From Actinomycetota bacterium (GTDB lineage Bacteria; Actinomycetota; Actinomycetes; Actinomycetales; Microbacteriaceae), in contig VGAV01000021.1 in the NCBI GenBank assembly GCA_016870695.1, positions 1 through 14,298 of the forward strand: DNA of 14,298 bases, written 5' to 3'. The stretch's first letter is position 1. The number at the start of each line of letters is the position of its first letter. Below, in pieces: positions 7,073 to 13,718 of this stretch. Under the pieces are notes generated by a model. That model was given only the letters and a program-made list of their open reading frames with translations, did not search any database and was not told where the DNA came from. The translations under genes were made by a program, and so were the position numbers.

Positions 7073-7079
7073 GCAAAAG
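7056..7079. promoter_or_regulatory. Candidate operator: perfect CTTTTGC-N10-GCAAAAG inverted repeat over the ebo -35 box
   Basis: The arms CTTTTGC (7056-7062) and GCAAAAG (7073-7079) are perfect complements, 24 bp in total, centred on the -35 hexamer. Arm-to-arm spacing near two helical turns suits a dimeric helix-turn-helix repressor. A second symmetric stretch, TGAGTCATTGGTCA, lies just upstream at 7084-7097. No regulator gene is adjacent, so the partner is unknown. Confidence 0.55.
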
Positions 7080-7099
7080 TCGATGAGTCATTGGTCAGC

Positions 7100-7266
7100 T
7101 ATTGCGAGCGGGAGGAGTGGTGCGCGGTGGGTGCGTGTTCGCACGGGGACCGCGGATAGGGGGCGGCGGGAGGAGGTCGGCGCGGGGCGAGCTCTTCGGA
7201 CCCGGGGGTGCGGCGGGGCGGGGCGGTGTGCGGGACGCACGGTGTCGGCGCGGGGGGCGAGGTGCG
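7100..7266. other. Non-coding G-rich spacer downstream of the alpha/beta hydrolase gene
   Basis: No believable gene is present. On the plus strand it is strongly G-rich. Two short hairpins share the same stem: GTGCG-TGTT-CGCAC (7131-7144) and GTGCG-GGA-CGCAC (7228-7240). The latter lies about 27 bases past the hydrolase stop and could help end its transcript, but neither has a T-run, so I do not call an intrinsic terminator. Confidence 0.4.
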
Positions 7267-8115
7267 TCACGTGCGGGCGGGGACGCGCGCATCCAGCCAG
7301 GTCAGCAAATCCTCGCGGACCTCGGCCTGCTGCACCTCGGCGAAGATCTCGTGACGGGCGCCGGGATAGACGAGCGTCGTGACGTCCGTCAGACCCGACC
7401 GGGACCGGTAGGCGTCCGCCAGCCGGTGAACGCTCCGCGGACCTCCGACGGTGTCGTCCCTCCCGACCATCAGCAGCACCGGTACATCGCGGCCGAGGGC
7501 GCGCTTCGGTCGCCCGAACAGCCGGGCCGCCTCGATCGGGCCGAACAGCTTGAGGAGCGGCGCATCCGTCGTCAGAGGGTCGGACACGAAGTCGACGCCC
7601 ACCTGCTCGTCGCTCGACAACCACTCCATCCCCGACACGGCGTCCTTCTTCCACGGCGCGTTCAGATCCCCGGCGTTCAGCGAGCCCGGCATACGCAACG
7701 CGGACCCGCTCAGGACCACGGCGTCGAAAGCCTCCGGATGCCGATCCAGGACCATCTGCGCCAGGAACGAGCCCCACGAATGACCGAGCAGAATGAGCGG
7801 CAGTCCGTGATGCTCCTCCTGGATGCGCTGGGTCAAGGTCCAGACGGCATCCCGGGCGGCATCGTGCCCTCCGGGCCCCAGACGGCCCAGCTTGGAGTGA
7901 TCGCCGCCCCACTGACGCAGGCCGGTGCGGCCGTGACCTCGATGGTCGTCGGCGTAGACGACGTACCCGGCCGCGGTCAGGGCATCGATGAGCGCGGCGT
8001 ATCGACCGGCGTGCTCTCCGACGCCGTGCAGCAGCTGAACGACGCCGCGAGGGCGGTCGACCTCGTACACGTCGTAGAGGATGGTGACCCCGAAGGCATC
8101 GACGAATTCCGGCAT
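7267..8115 (-). CDS. Alpha/beta hydrolase, monoacylglycerol-lipase-like (serine aminopeptidase S33/Hydrolase_4 type)
   Basis: A 282-residue cytosolic serine hydrolase with a full catalytic set. The oxyanion loop is LLHGVGEHAGRY (28-39), the nucleophile elbow GHSWGS puts Ser at 113, the acid is D220 or D221 in VGRDD, and the base is H255 in PGARHEIF. The DHRGHGRTG stretch (57-65) is typical of monoacylglycerol lipase/lysophospholipase-like members, whose usual substrates are mono-acylated glycerols or other short esters. Length and spacing are normal. Translation starts at ATG 8115; there is no clear ribosome site, but TAGACT lies exactly six bases upstream, so the transcript is probably leaderless. 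It faces away from the HNH gene and lies upstream of the ebo operon in the same direction, with its own promoter and a 382-bp gap, so I do not count it as part of that operon. The natural substrate cannot be read from sequence. Confidence 0.9.
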   Translation of the reverse strand: MPEFVDAFGVTILYDVYEVDRPRGVVQLLHGVGEHAGRYAALIDALTAAGYVVYADDHRGHGRTGLRQWGGDHSKLGRLGPGGHDAARDAVWTLTQRIQEEHHGLPLILLGHSWGSFLAQMVLDRHPEAFDAVVLSGSALRMPGSLNAGDLNAPWKKDAVSGMEWLSSDEQVGVDFVSDPLTTDAPLLKLFGPIEAARLFGRPKRALGRDVPVLLMVGRDDTVGGPRSVHRLADAYRSRSGLTDVTTLVYPGARHEIFAEVQQAEVREDLLTWLDARVPART

Positions 8116-8121
8116 GCGCCG

Positions 8122-8127
8122 AGTCTA
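8122..8127 (-). promoter_or_regulatory. -10 box (TAGACT) of a probably leaderless hydrolase transcript
   Basis: TAGACT on the minus strand is separated by six bases (CGGCGC) from the ATG at 8115, placing the predicted start of transcription on the start codon. No good -35 box is visible. Confidence 0.45.
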
Positions 8128-8183
8128 GGCGGGGTGCACCGAACGGCCTCGGCTTTTCACAGTCGATCGGGGGATTTTCAGGG

Positions 8184-8220
8184 TGGGGAGGAATGGTGAG
8201 GACGCGTCGCTTCCTCCCCA
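8184..8220. repeat. Perfect 10-bp inverted repeat in the divergent hydrolase/HNH intergenic region
   Basis: TGGGGAGGAA (8184-8193) and TTCCTCCCCA (8211-8220) are exact complements around a 17-base loop that itself holds the palindrome GACGCGTC (8201-8208). A shorter CCACC/GGTGG pair follows at 8243-8258. Lying between two divergent promoters, it may be a shared operator or a leftover of a mobile repeat; it is too far from either stop codon to be a terminator. Confidence 0.6.
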
Positions 8221-8286
8221 AGAGGGGATCCTGACGACCTTTCCACCAATCACGGTGGCGGGGAGGCGAGAGGCTTTTCGCGCACC

Positions 8287-8292
8287 TAGCGT
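8287..8292 (+). promoter_or_regulatory. -10 box (TAGCGT) of a probably leaderless HNH-gene transcript
   Basis: TAGCGT is followed by six bases (GGGGAC) and the ATG at 8299, the same geometry as at the divergent hydrolase and at the second MFS gene. No convincing -35 box is seen 16-18 bp upstream. Confidence 0.45.
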
Positions 8293-8298
8293 GGGGAC

Positions 8299-9825
8299 AT
8301 GCTTTCGAATGTCGCACCTTCCGCCGCTGGCGCCGGGGCCGCCGCAGCCGCTGCTCTGGCCGCAATCGTCCGGGGCGTCCAGCGCCTGGACGCGGCGATC
8401 GCGGCAGCCGAGGCCGAGCGTGTGCGACTCCTGCATCAGGCGTGGGAGTACGCCGAGGCGATGGCGGCGGAGCAACGCCCCTCGGTGGCGGCGCAGGACA
8501 TGGCGCTGCGGTCCGTCGCATGGGAGATCGCCGCGGCCACGAACGCGTCGGACCGCTCGCTGCAGCGGCAGATCACCGAGGCGGCGACCCTGGTCCGCCA
8601 CTACCCCGACACCTTGGCCGCCCGGGAAGCGGGAACGATCAGTCGAGCGCACGTTCGTCAAATCCTGGAAGCCGGCGCGCACCTGCCCAGCCGGGCGAGA
8701 CCTGCGTTCGACGTCGTGGCCGCGGCGATCGCGCGCACGGGCAGCCCCGCACGGGCCCGAGCGCGCATCCTCGCGGCGGCCGAGGCGGCGCACCCCCGAA
8801 CCGTCACCGAAAGACATCGTGACGCGCGCGAGACCCGCGCGGTGCGGGTGGTGCCCGGCGCCGACGGCATGTCCCAGCTCATCGCGACCCTGCCGACCCC
8901 GCTGGCGCGCGCAGTCGAGGACCGCCTGCAGCGCATGTCGCGCGTGATCATGGACGCACGCCGGGACGCCGCCCGAGCACCCTCCGCCCCCGGAGCGAGC
9001 ACGGACGGGAGCAGGACAGGAGCGGCGGGCGACGACGCCCACGGGGCGAACGCGGCGGGCGCCGACGACCGCTCCCTCGGACCGGCGGCCGATGACGCGA
9101 GCGGAACGGAGAGGACGAACGTGGATGCCGTGACGGCCGACACACGCACGGCGGATCAGATCCGCGCCGACGTGCTCACCGACCTGCTCCTCAGCGGCAC
9201 CCCCGCTCTCGACCCCACCGCCACCGCCGACGGACCCGGAACGCTCGGCGCCATCCGCGCGCGTGTCCAGATCACGATCCCCGCCTTGAGCATGCTGCGC
9301 CCGGCCCGCGAGAACCTCGACCCCGCAGAGCTCGTCGGCCACGGACCGATCGACCTCGACCTCGCCCGCCGCATCGCCCAGGCCACGTCCACCCCGTGGG
9401 ATCGCGTGATCACGCATCCTCTGACCGGAGCGGTCCTGCACACCGACACGTACCACCGCACCGCCGCGATCGATCGCTTCATCCGTGCACGCGATCGAAC
9501 GTGCCGGGCGCCCGGGTGTGCCCTCCCCGCCATCGCCTGCGAGGTGGACCACACCCAGGACTACGCCCGCGGCGGACCCACGGTCGTCGGCAACCTCGCC
9601 ACGCTCTGCCAACGGCACCATTCGATGAAGCAGTTCACCGCCTGGCGCGTGGAGCAGCTGCCCGACGGCGTCCTGCGCTGGACCTCCCCGGCCGGGTACG
9701 AATACACCGACCGGCCGGTGCCCTATCCCCGCGCGCCCCGGTTCGAGCCCGACGGCGCGGACGAGGACGAGCGCGAGGAGGACGGAGGCGGAACGGGGGG
9801 CGACATGGGTCCACCACCGTTCTAG
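8299..9825 (+). CDS. DUF222 / 13E12-repeat-family protein with C-terminal HNH endonuclease domain
   Basis: A 508-residue member of the DUF222-HNH family, which occurs in many copies per genome in actinobacteria (the mycobacterial 13E12 repeat proteins). The N-terminal two-thirds is the helical, Ala-rich DUF222 region, with the usual LERQITEAATLV-like stretch near residues 90-102 and RARARILAAAEAAHP at 152-166. Between about residues 220 and 275 it carries an Ala/Asp/Gly-rich low-complexity insertion of probably disordered sequence. The C-terminal HNH/zinc module is intact: C402 and C407 (CRAPGC), DH at 417-418, N432 (GNL), C437 and H440/H441. A short acidic tail (EDEREEDGGG) follows. The catalytic residues look complete, so nuclease activity is plausible, but the biological role of the family is unknown. 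It stands alone between the hydrolase and the MarR gene. I see no flanking target duplication or intron that would mark it as a homing element. Confidence 0.92.
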   Translation: MLSNVAPSAAGAGAAAAAALAAIVRGVQRLDAAIAAAEAERVRLLHQAWEYAEAMAAEQRPSVAAQDMALRSVAWEIAAATNASDRSLQRQITEAATLVRHYPDTLAAREAGTISRAHVRQILEAGAHLPSRARPAFDVVAAAIARTGSPARARARILAAAEAAHPRTVTERHRDARETRAVRVVPGADGMSQLIATLPTPLARAVEDRLQRMSRVIMDARRDAARAPSAPGASTDGSRTGAAGDDAHGANAAGADDRSLGPAADDASGTERTNVDAVTADTRTADQIRADVLTDLLLSGTPALDPTATADGPGTLGAIRARVQITIPALSMLRPARENLDPAELVGHGPIDLDLARRIAQATSTPWDRVITHPLTGAVLHTDTYHRTAAIDRFIRARDRTCRAPGCALPAIACEVDHTQDYARGGPTVVGNLATLCQRHHSMKQFTAWRVEQLPDGVLRWTSPAGYEYTDRPVPYPRAPRFEPDGADEDEREEDGGGTGGDMGPPPF

Positions 9826-9884
9826 AAACGCTCGACCCACCGCAAAGCGCTGAGCCTCGGCCGGAAAGCGCCCCTCGTGAACCA

Positions 9885-9910
9885 TTAGCAAGACTAATAA
9901 GCTAGGCTAA
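9885..9910. promoter_or_regulatory. Candidate MarR operator and promoter upstream of marR
   Basis: TTAGC (9885-9889) and GCTAA (9906-9910) are the ends of a 26-bp inverted repeat in an AT-rich patch. Inside it ATAAGCTAG (9897-9905) contains a TAAGCT -10 box and is repeated at the promoter of the second MFS gene. The predicted start near 9910 leaves a leader of about 12 nt. An autoregulatory MarR site overlapping the promoter fits the family's habit. Confidence 0.6.
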
Positions 9911-9921
9911 CGATCGAGACA

Positions 9922-10371
9922 ATGAACGACAGCGTCGACGAATCCCCCACCCGTGACCTGAGTGCGCACGCTTCCGAGCTGCGCATGGCCACTTTCCGTC
10001 TCGCCCGTCGGCTCCGCGCAGAGCGCGCGGTCGACACCATGAGCGATGGGCAGTTCGCCGTGCTCGCCGCCTTGACGGTGCACGGCGAACACACCCTCGG
10101 TCAGCTCGCCGACCGCGAGCGGGTGACCGCGCCGTCGATGAACCGCACGGTAACGCTGCTCGAGGATGCCGGTTTCGTCTCCCGGACGCCGGACCCGGCG
10201 GACCGTCGACGCGTGACGATCAGGCTCACGGAAGACGGCGTCGCCGTCGTCGACGAGACCGTGCGCCGACGCGATGCGTGGCTCGAGCACGCACTCGCAG
10301 AACTGGACGAACGCGAACGGCAGACCCTCGCCGACGCAGCGGAGATCATGAGAAAGGTGGCGGACAGGTGA
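9922..10371 (+). CDS. MarR-family transcriptional regulator
   Basis: A 149-residue winged-helix regulator of normal MarR length. The N-terminal helix (residues 13-37) and the C-terminal helices (107-147) form the dimer interface. The DNA-binding part runs from SDGQFAVLAAL (41-51) through LGQLADRERVTAPSMNRTVTLLEDAGFV (59-86, with recognition helix 69-81) to the wing RTPDPADRRRVTIRLTEDG (88-106), whose DxxDRR signature is typical. MarR proteins usually repress adjacent transporter genes until a phenolic or other small ligand binds. The ATG at 9922 has only a weak ribosome site. The stop overlaps the GTG of the next MFS gene (GTGA), so the two are co-transcribed. The inverted repeat just upstream is its likely target. 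The ligand is unknown; there is no ligand-sensing Cys, so simple thiol-oxidation sensing of the OhrR type is unlikely. Confidence 0.95.
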   Translation: MNDSVDESPTRDLSAHASELRMATFRLARRLRAERAVDTMSDGQFAVLAALTVHGEHTLGQLADRERVTAPSMNRTVTLLEDAGFVSRTPDPADRRRVTIRLTEDGVAVVDETVRRRDAWLEHALAELDERERQTLADAAEIMRKVADR

Positions 10372-11753
10372 GCTCAGCCATGTTCCGGTCCTTCGCGGTC
10401 TTCAACTACCGCGTGTGGTTCATCGGCGCCCTGGTGTCGAACATCGGCGCCTGGATGCAGGCGACCGCGCAGAACTGGGTCGTCCTCACCGAGCTGACCG
10501 ACAACGACGCTGCCGCGATGGGCGTCACGATGGCGCTGCAGTTCGCCCCGCCCCTCCTGCTCGTGGGCGTCACCGGGTGGGTGGCGGACCGCTTCGACCG
10601 TCGCAAGCTCATCATGTGCACGCAGACGGCGCTGCTCCTGCTGGCCGTCGCCCTCGGCGTCCTGGTCCTGACCGGGGTCATGACCCTGCCGCTCATGTAC
10701 GGGTTCGCCTTCGCCCTCGGCGTCATCACCGCGTTCGACAATCCCGCCCGCCAGACGTTCGTCTCCGATCTCGTGGCCCGGGAGAACGCGTCCAACGCCG
10801 TCGCCTTGAACGCCGCATCCTTCAACACCGCCCGCCTCATCGGTCCGGCCGTAGCCGGCGTCATGATCGTCGTGCTCGGCACGGGCTGGGTGTTCCTCGT
10901 CAACGCCTCCACCTTCGTCGCGATGATCGTCGCGCTCGTGCTGATGCGAACGCACGAGCTCATCCCCCATCGCCGCGGAACGGGCCCGGCACGCCTCGCG
11001 GACGGGTTCCGCTACGTCGCCCGTCGTCCCGACCTCGTCGTCATCTTCGTAATGGTGTTCCTTCTCGGCGCCTTCGGGATGAACTTCCCCATCTTCGCCT
11101 CGACGATGGCCCTCGAGTTCGGTCGCGGCGCGGACGGCTTCGGACTCCTGAGCTCCTTCGTGGCGATCGGCTCCCTCGCCGGCGCCCTGCTCGCCGCCCG
11201 CCGCGAACGCGCCCGCATGCGGGTCGTCGTCGTCGGCGCCGGCGGCTTCGCCCTCGCCTCGTTCGCGTCGGTCGTGGCACCGAGCTACGGCGCGTACGCG
11301 GCCACCCTCGTCTTCACGGGCTTCTGCGTCGTCACGACCCTGACGACGGCGAACGGCTACGTCCAGACCAGCACGGACCCCGCCCTGCGCGGCCGCGTCC
11401 TCGCGCTGTACATGGCGATCCTCCTGGGCGGGACGCCCGTCGGCGCCCCCGTCGTCGGCTGGGTCGCCGCCGAGTTCGGTCCCCGCGTCGCGATCGGACT
11501 CGCGGGCATCATGGCCCTCGTGGCGTGCGGCATCGGGGTTGCGTGGACCCTCGCCTCCGGCCGCGTGCACCGCCATGAGACCCGCCGCTTCCTGCTGACC
11601 CTCGATGAGACGCGTCCCATCACGACGATCACGCCCGAGCCCGAGGACTTCAGCGACGAAGTCGCCGGCACCACCGCGATCCCCCTCCCGGCCAACGAGC
11701 GCACGACCCGGACCACCCGCACGACCGGAGCACACCCGCGCCCGACGGCTTAA
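10368..11753 (+). CDS. MFS exporter, MFS_3 (EntS-like) type, 12 membrane segments
   Basis: A 461-residue major facilitator permease. The opening FRSFAVFNYRVWFIGALVSNIGAWMQATAQNWVV is the hallmark of the MFS_3/EntS-like group. The cytoplasmic loop 2-3 motif is GWVADRFDRRK (70-80), and the DNPARQTFVSDLV stretch in the middle of the N-half is also typical. About twelve hydrophobic helices fit the length. The last roughly 60 residues are a hydrophilic Thr/Arg/Pro-rich tail with no recognised domain. The start is GTG at 10368, inside the marR stop (GTGA overlap), with AAAGGTGG about 8 bases upstream; an in-frame ATG at 10380 is the alternative. Members export drugs, siderophores or other small molecules by proton antiport. 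Coupling to MarR suggests inducible efflux of a toxic compound. The stop codon falls within the first, shortened copy of the 38-bp repeat. Confidence 0.93.
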   Translation: MSSAMFRSFAVFNYRVWFIGALVSNIGAWMQATAQNWVVLTELTDNDAAAMGVTMALQFAPPLLLVGVTGWVADRFDRRKLIMCTQTALLLLAVALGVLVLTGVMTLPLMYGFAFALGVITAFDNPARQTFVSDLVARENASNAVALNAASFNTARLIGPAVAGVMIVVLGTGWVFLVNASTFVAMIVALVLMRTHELIPHRRGTGPARLADGFRYVARRPDLVVIFVMVFLLGAFGMNFPIFASTMALEFGRGADGFGLLSSFVAIGSLAGALLAARRERARMRVVVVGAGGFALASFASVVAPSYGAYAATLVFTGFCVVTTLTTANGYVQTSTDPALRGRVLALYMAILLGGTPVGAPVVGWVAAEFGPRVAIGLAGIMALVACGIGVAWTLASGRVHRHETRRFLLTLDETRPITTITPEPEDFSDEVAGTTAIPLPANERTTRTTRTTGAHPRPTA

Positions 11754-11945
11754 CCGCGCGACGGACCCGACGGCATCACCGGGCGACGGCGGGACCAGCC
11801 CCACCCGACGGCATCACCACGCGACGGCGGGACCAGCCCCACCCGACGGCATCACCGGGCGACGGCGGGACCAGCCCCACCGGACGGCATCACCGGGCGA
11901 CGGCGGGACCAGCCCCACCGGACGGCATCACCGGGCGACGGCGGG
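11743..11945 (+). repeat. 38-bp tandem repeat array between the two MFS genes
   Basis: Copies start at 11768, 11806, 11844, 11882 and 11920, an exact 38-bp period, the fifth being incomplete (to about 11945). The unit begins CGACGGCATCACC and ends CAGCCCCACC. The last two copies share a C-to-G change at their first base, and the second has AC for GG near position 14. A shortened copy lacking 13 internal bases starts at 11743 and includes the stop codon of the upstream gene. There are no spacers, so it is not CRISPR. The array fills most of the 241-bp gap before the next gene; the remainder (11946-11994) holds the operator/promoter. Confidence 0.95.
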
Positions 11946-11973
11946 CTCACCCGCCCGCGACGCCACCATCGAA

Positions 11974-11990
11974 CTAGCTAGATAAGCTAG
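11974..11990. promoter_or_regulatory. Candidate MarR operator and leaderless promoter of the DHA2 exporter gene
   Basis: CTAGC (11974-11978) and GCTAG (11986-11990) form a 17-bp inverted repeat, with an extra GCTAG at 11977-11981. The block ATAAGCTAG (11982-11990) is shared exactly with the marR promoter. Its TAAGCT (11983-11988) sits six bases before the ATG at 11995, so it would serve as a -10 box giving a leaderless mRNA; no ribosome site is present. Confidence 0.6.
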
Positions 11991-11994
11991 CGAT

Positions 11995-13608
11995 ATGGCG
12001 CAGTTCTCTCCGAGCCGCCGATGGGCCGGGCTCGTCTTCATCAGCATCGCGGTGTCGCTCATCATCGTCGACAGCACGATCGTGAACGTCGCGATCCCCC
12101 CGATCGTCGACGACCTCGGCATCACCTCCACCGAGGTGCAGTGGGTGCAGGAGGCGTACACCCTCGTCTTCGCCTCCCTGCTGCTGATCTTCGGCAGTCT
12201 CGCCGACCGGTTCGGCCGTCGCCGGCTCCTGCAGACCGGTGTCGTCGTCTTCGCCCTCGCCTCCGTCGGCGCGGCGCTCGCCCCCACCGGCGGGCTGCTC
12301 ATCCTCGCCCGGCTGGCGCAGGGCGTCGGCGGTGCGATGATCCTCCCGACCACCCTGTCGCTCATCAACGCGACCTTCCGCGGACGCGAACGGGGGATCG
12401 CCTTCGCCGTCTGGGGATCCACGATCGGCGGCATGGCGGCCCTCGGCCCGCTCCTCGGCGGGTGGCTCACCACCGCCTTCTCCTGGCGCTGGGCGTTCGG
12501 CATCAACATCCCGCTCGGCCTGCTCATCCTCGTCGGCGTCGCCCTGACCGTCGCCGAGTCGCGCAGCCACGAGCGCGAGCGCATCGACGTCGTCGGCGCC
12601 GTCCTGTCCGTGCTCACCATGGGCCCGCTCGTCTTCGGCCTCATCGAGGGCCGCACCTACGGCTGGTGGACGACCGCCACCGCCCCCACCCTCGGCGACG
12701 CCACCTGGCCCTTCACCCTCTCCCCCGTCCCGGTCGCGTTCGCCGTCGCCGCGACCGCCCTCGCGGCGTTCATCGCCTGGGGACTGCACCGACAGCGGAC
12801 CGGACGGTCCACCCTCCTGGCGTTCCGCCTCTTCTCGCTCACCTCGTTCCGCAACGGCAACATCGCCGCCGCGGTGGTCTCCCTCGGCGAGTTCGGCATC
12901 ATCCTCGCGCTGCCGCTCTGGTTGCAGTTCGTCCTGGGCTTCGACGCGCTCCAGACGGGACTGCTGCTTCTCGCCCTCGCCGTCGGCTCGTTCGTCGCGA
13001 GCGGGCTCGCCGGCGCACTGACCGGTCGCGTCGCCCCCGTCCATCTCGTCCGCGGCGGACTCGTCGCCGAGATCGTCGGCGTCGCGGGCGTCGCCCTGCT
13101 CGTCTCACCGGATGCCGCCTTGGGGCCCCTCGTCCCGGCGCTCTTCGTCTACGGGCTCGGCGTCGGACTCGCCACGGCCCAGCTGACGGGGGTCGTCCTC
13201 GCCGATGTCCCCGCCTCCGCGAGCGGACAGGCATCGGGGACGCAGTCCACCTCGCGGCAGCTCGGCGCCGCCCTCGGGGTCGCCATCCTCGGAACCGTCC
13301 TGTTCTCCACGACCGGAGCGGCCCTGGCATCCGCCCTCCAGGAGGACGGCGTCCCCGCCGACCGCCGCGACGAGGTCGTGTCCCTCGTCGTCGACAGCGC
13401 GGGCGCGGCCATCGCCGGCCTCGACCAGTCGCCGCAGACGGAGCCGCTCGCCGACGCCGCCCGCGCGGCCTTCAGCGACGGCACCCGGGCCGCCGCCGCC
13501 ACGGCCGCCGCCTTCCTCACGCTGGGCCTGCTCTCGACCCTGACCCTCGGGTCGGCCGCCGCCTCCGCACCCACCTCACGCCGTGCGACGGGCCCGACCC
13601 GGCCCTGA
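11995..13608 (+). CDS. DHA2-family MFS drug exporter (EmrB/QacA type), 14 membrane segments
   Basis: A 537-residue drug:proton antiporter of the 14-helix DHA2 group. Helix 1 carries the diagnostic DSTIVNVAIPPI (26-37), with D26 in the family-typical position. The loop 2-3 motif A is GSLADRFGRRR (67-77). The antiporter-type motif is in the LLGGWLTTAFSWRWAFGINIPLG stretch after GSTIGGMAALGP. The length and run of hydrophobic segments fit 14 helices plus a short Ala/Thr-rich tail. It exports hydrophobic or cationic toxins in exchange for protons at the cytoplasmic membrane. The ATG at 11995 is chosen because helix 1 follows directly and the TAAGCT box lies six bases upstream. It has its own promoter but shares the MarR-type motif with the marR-MFS pair, so I infer common control. 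Substrate range cannot be read from sequence. Confidence 0.95.
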   Translation: MAQFSPSRRWAGLVFISIAVSLIIVDSTIVNVAIPPIVDDLGITSTEVQWVQEAYTLVFASLLLIFGSLADRFGRRRLLQTGVVVFALASVGAALAPTGGLLILARLAQGVGGAMILPTTLSLINATFRGRERGIAFAVWGSTIGGMAALGPLLGGWLTTAFSWRWAFGINIPLGLLILVGVALTVAESRSHERERIDVVGAVLSVLTMGPLVFGLIEGRTYGWWTTATAPTLGDATWPFTLSPVPVAFAVAATALAAFIAWGLHRQRTGRSTLLAFRLFSLTSFRNGNIAAAVVSLGEFGIILALPLWLQFVLGFDALQTGLLLLALAVGSFVASGLAGALTGRVAPVHLVRGGLVAEIVGVAGVALLVSPDAALGPLVPALFVYGLGVGLATAQLTGVVLADVPASASGQASGTQSTSRQLGAALGVAILGTVLFSTTGAALASALQEDGVPADRRDEVVSLVVDSAGAAIAGLDQSPQTEPLADAARAAFSDGTRAAAATAAAFLTLGLLSTLTLGSAAASAPTSRRATGPTRP

Positions 13609-13654
13609 TCGCACCCCGCACAACACCCTGTCAAGCCGTCCGGCGCGTCGCACG

Positions 13655-13679
13655 AGAGGCAGGGCCTCTTCCCTAACCT
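13655..13679 (+). promoter_or_regulatory. Small hairpin (possible terminator) followed by a possible -10 box
   Basis: AGAGGC (13655-13660) pairs with GCCTCT (13664-13669) across a 3-base loop, about 47 bases past the exporter stop. It lacks a real T-run, so termination is uncertain. Just after it, TAACCT (13674-13679) fits a TANNNT -10 box for the next gene, 39 bases before its ATG. The rest of 13609-13718 shows nothing else. Confidence 0.3.
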
Positions 13680-13718
13680 TCCGATGTTCGCATCCATCGA
13701 TCTTTGGGGAGATCCGCA

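Noticed and set aside
7228..7240. Rho-independent terminator after the alpha/beta hydrolase
   Set aside because: Only a 5-bp stem and no T-run on the transcribed strand; recorded only as a hairpin in the spacer.
7267..8115. Alpha/beta hydrolase as the first gene of the ebo operon
   Set aside because: A 382-bp gap with a separate strong promoter lies between it and the first ebo gene.
9844..9871. Direct repeat AAAGCGC (9844-9850 and 9865-9871) between the HNH and marR genes as an operator
   Set aside because: Too short and too ordinary in composition; the nearby AT-rich inverted repeat is a much better candidate.
8125..9891. 588-codon minus-strand open frame antisense to the HNH gene
   Set aside because: No domain, Arg/Gly-rich, and the opposite strand encodes a complete DUF222-HNH protein with intact zinc residues.
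11768..11945. CRISPR array
   Set aside because: Units follow one another with no spacers and no cas genes are present; it is a simple tandem repeat.
11605..11985. 126-codon open frame running through the tandem repeats
   Set aside because: It overlaps the exporter C-terminus out of frame and is only a read-out of the 38-bp repeats; no start signal.
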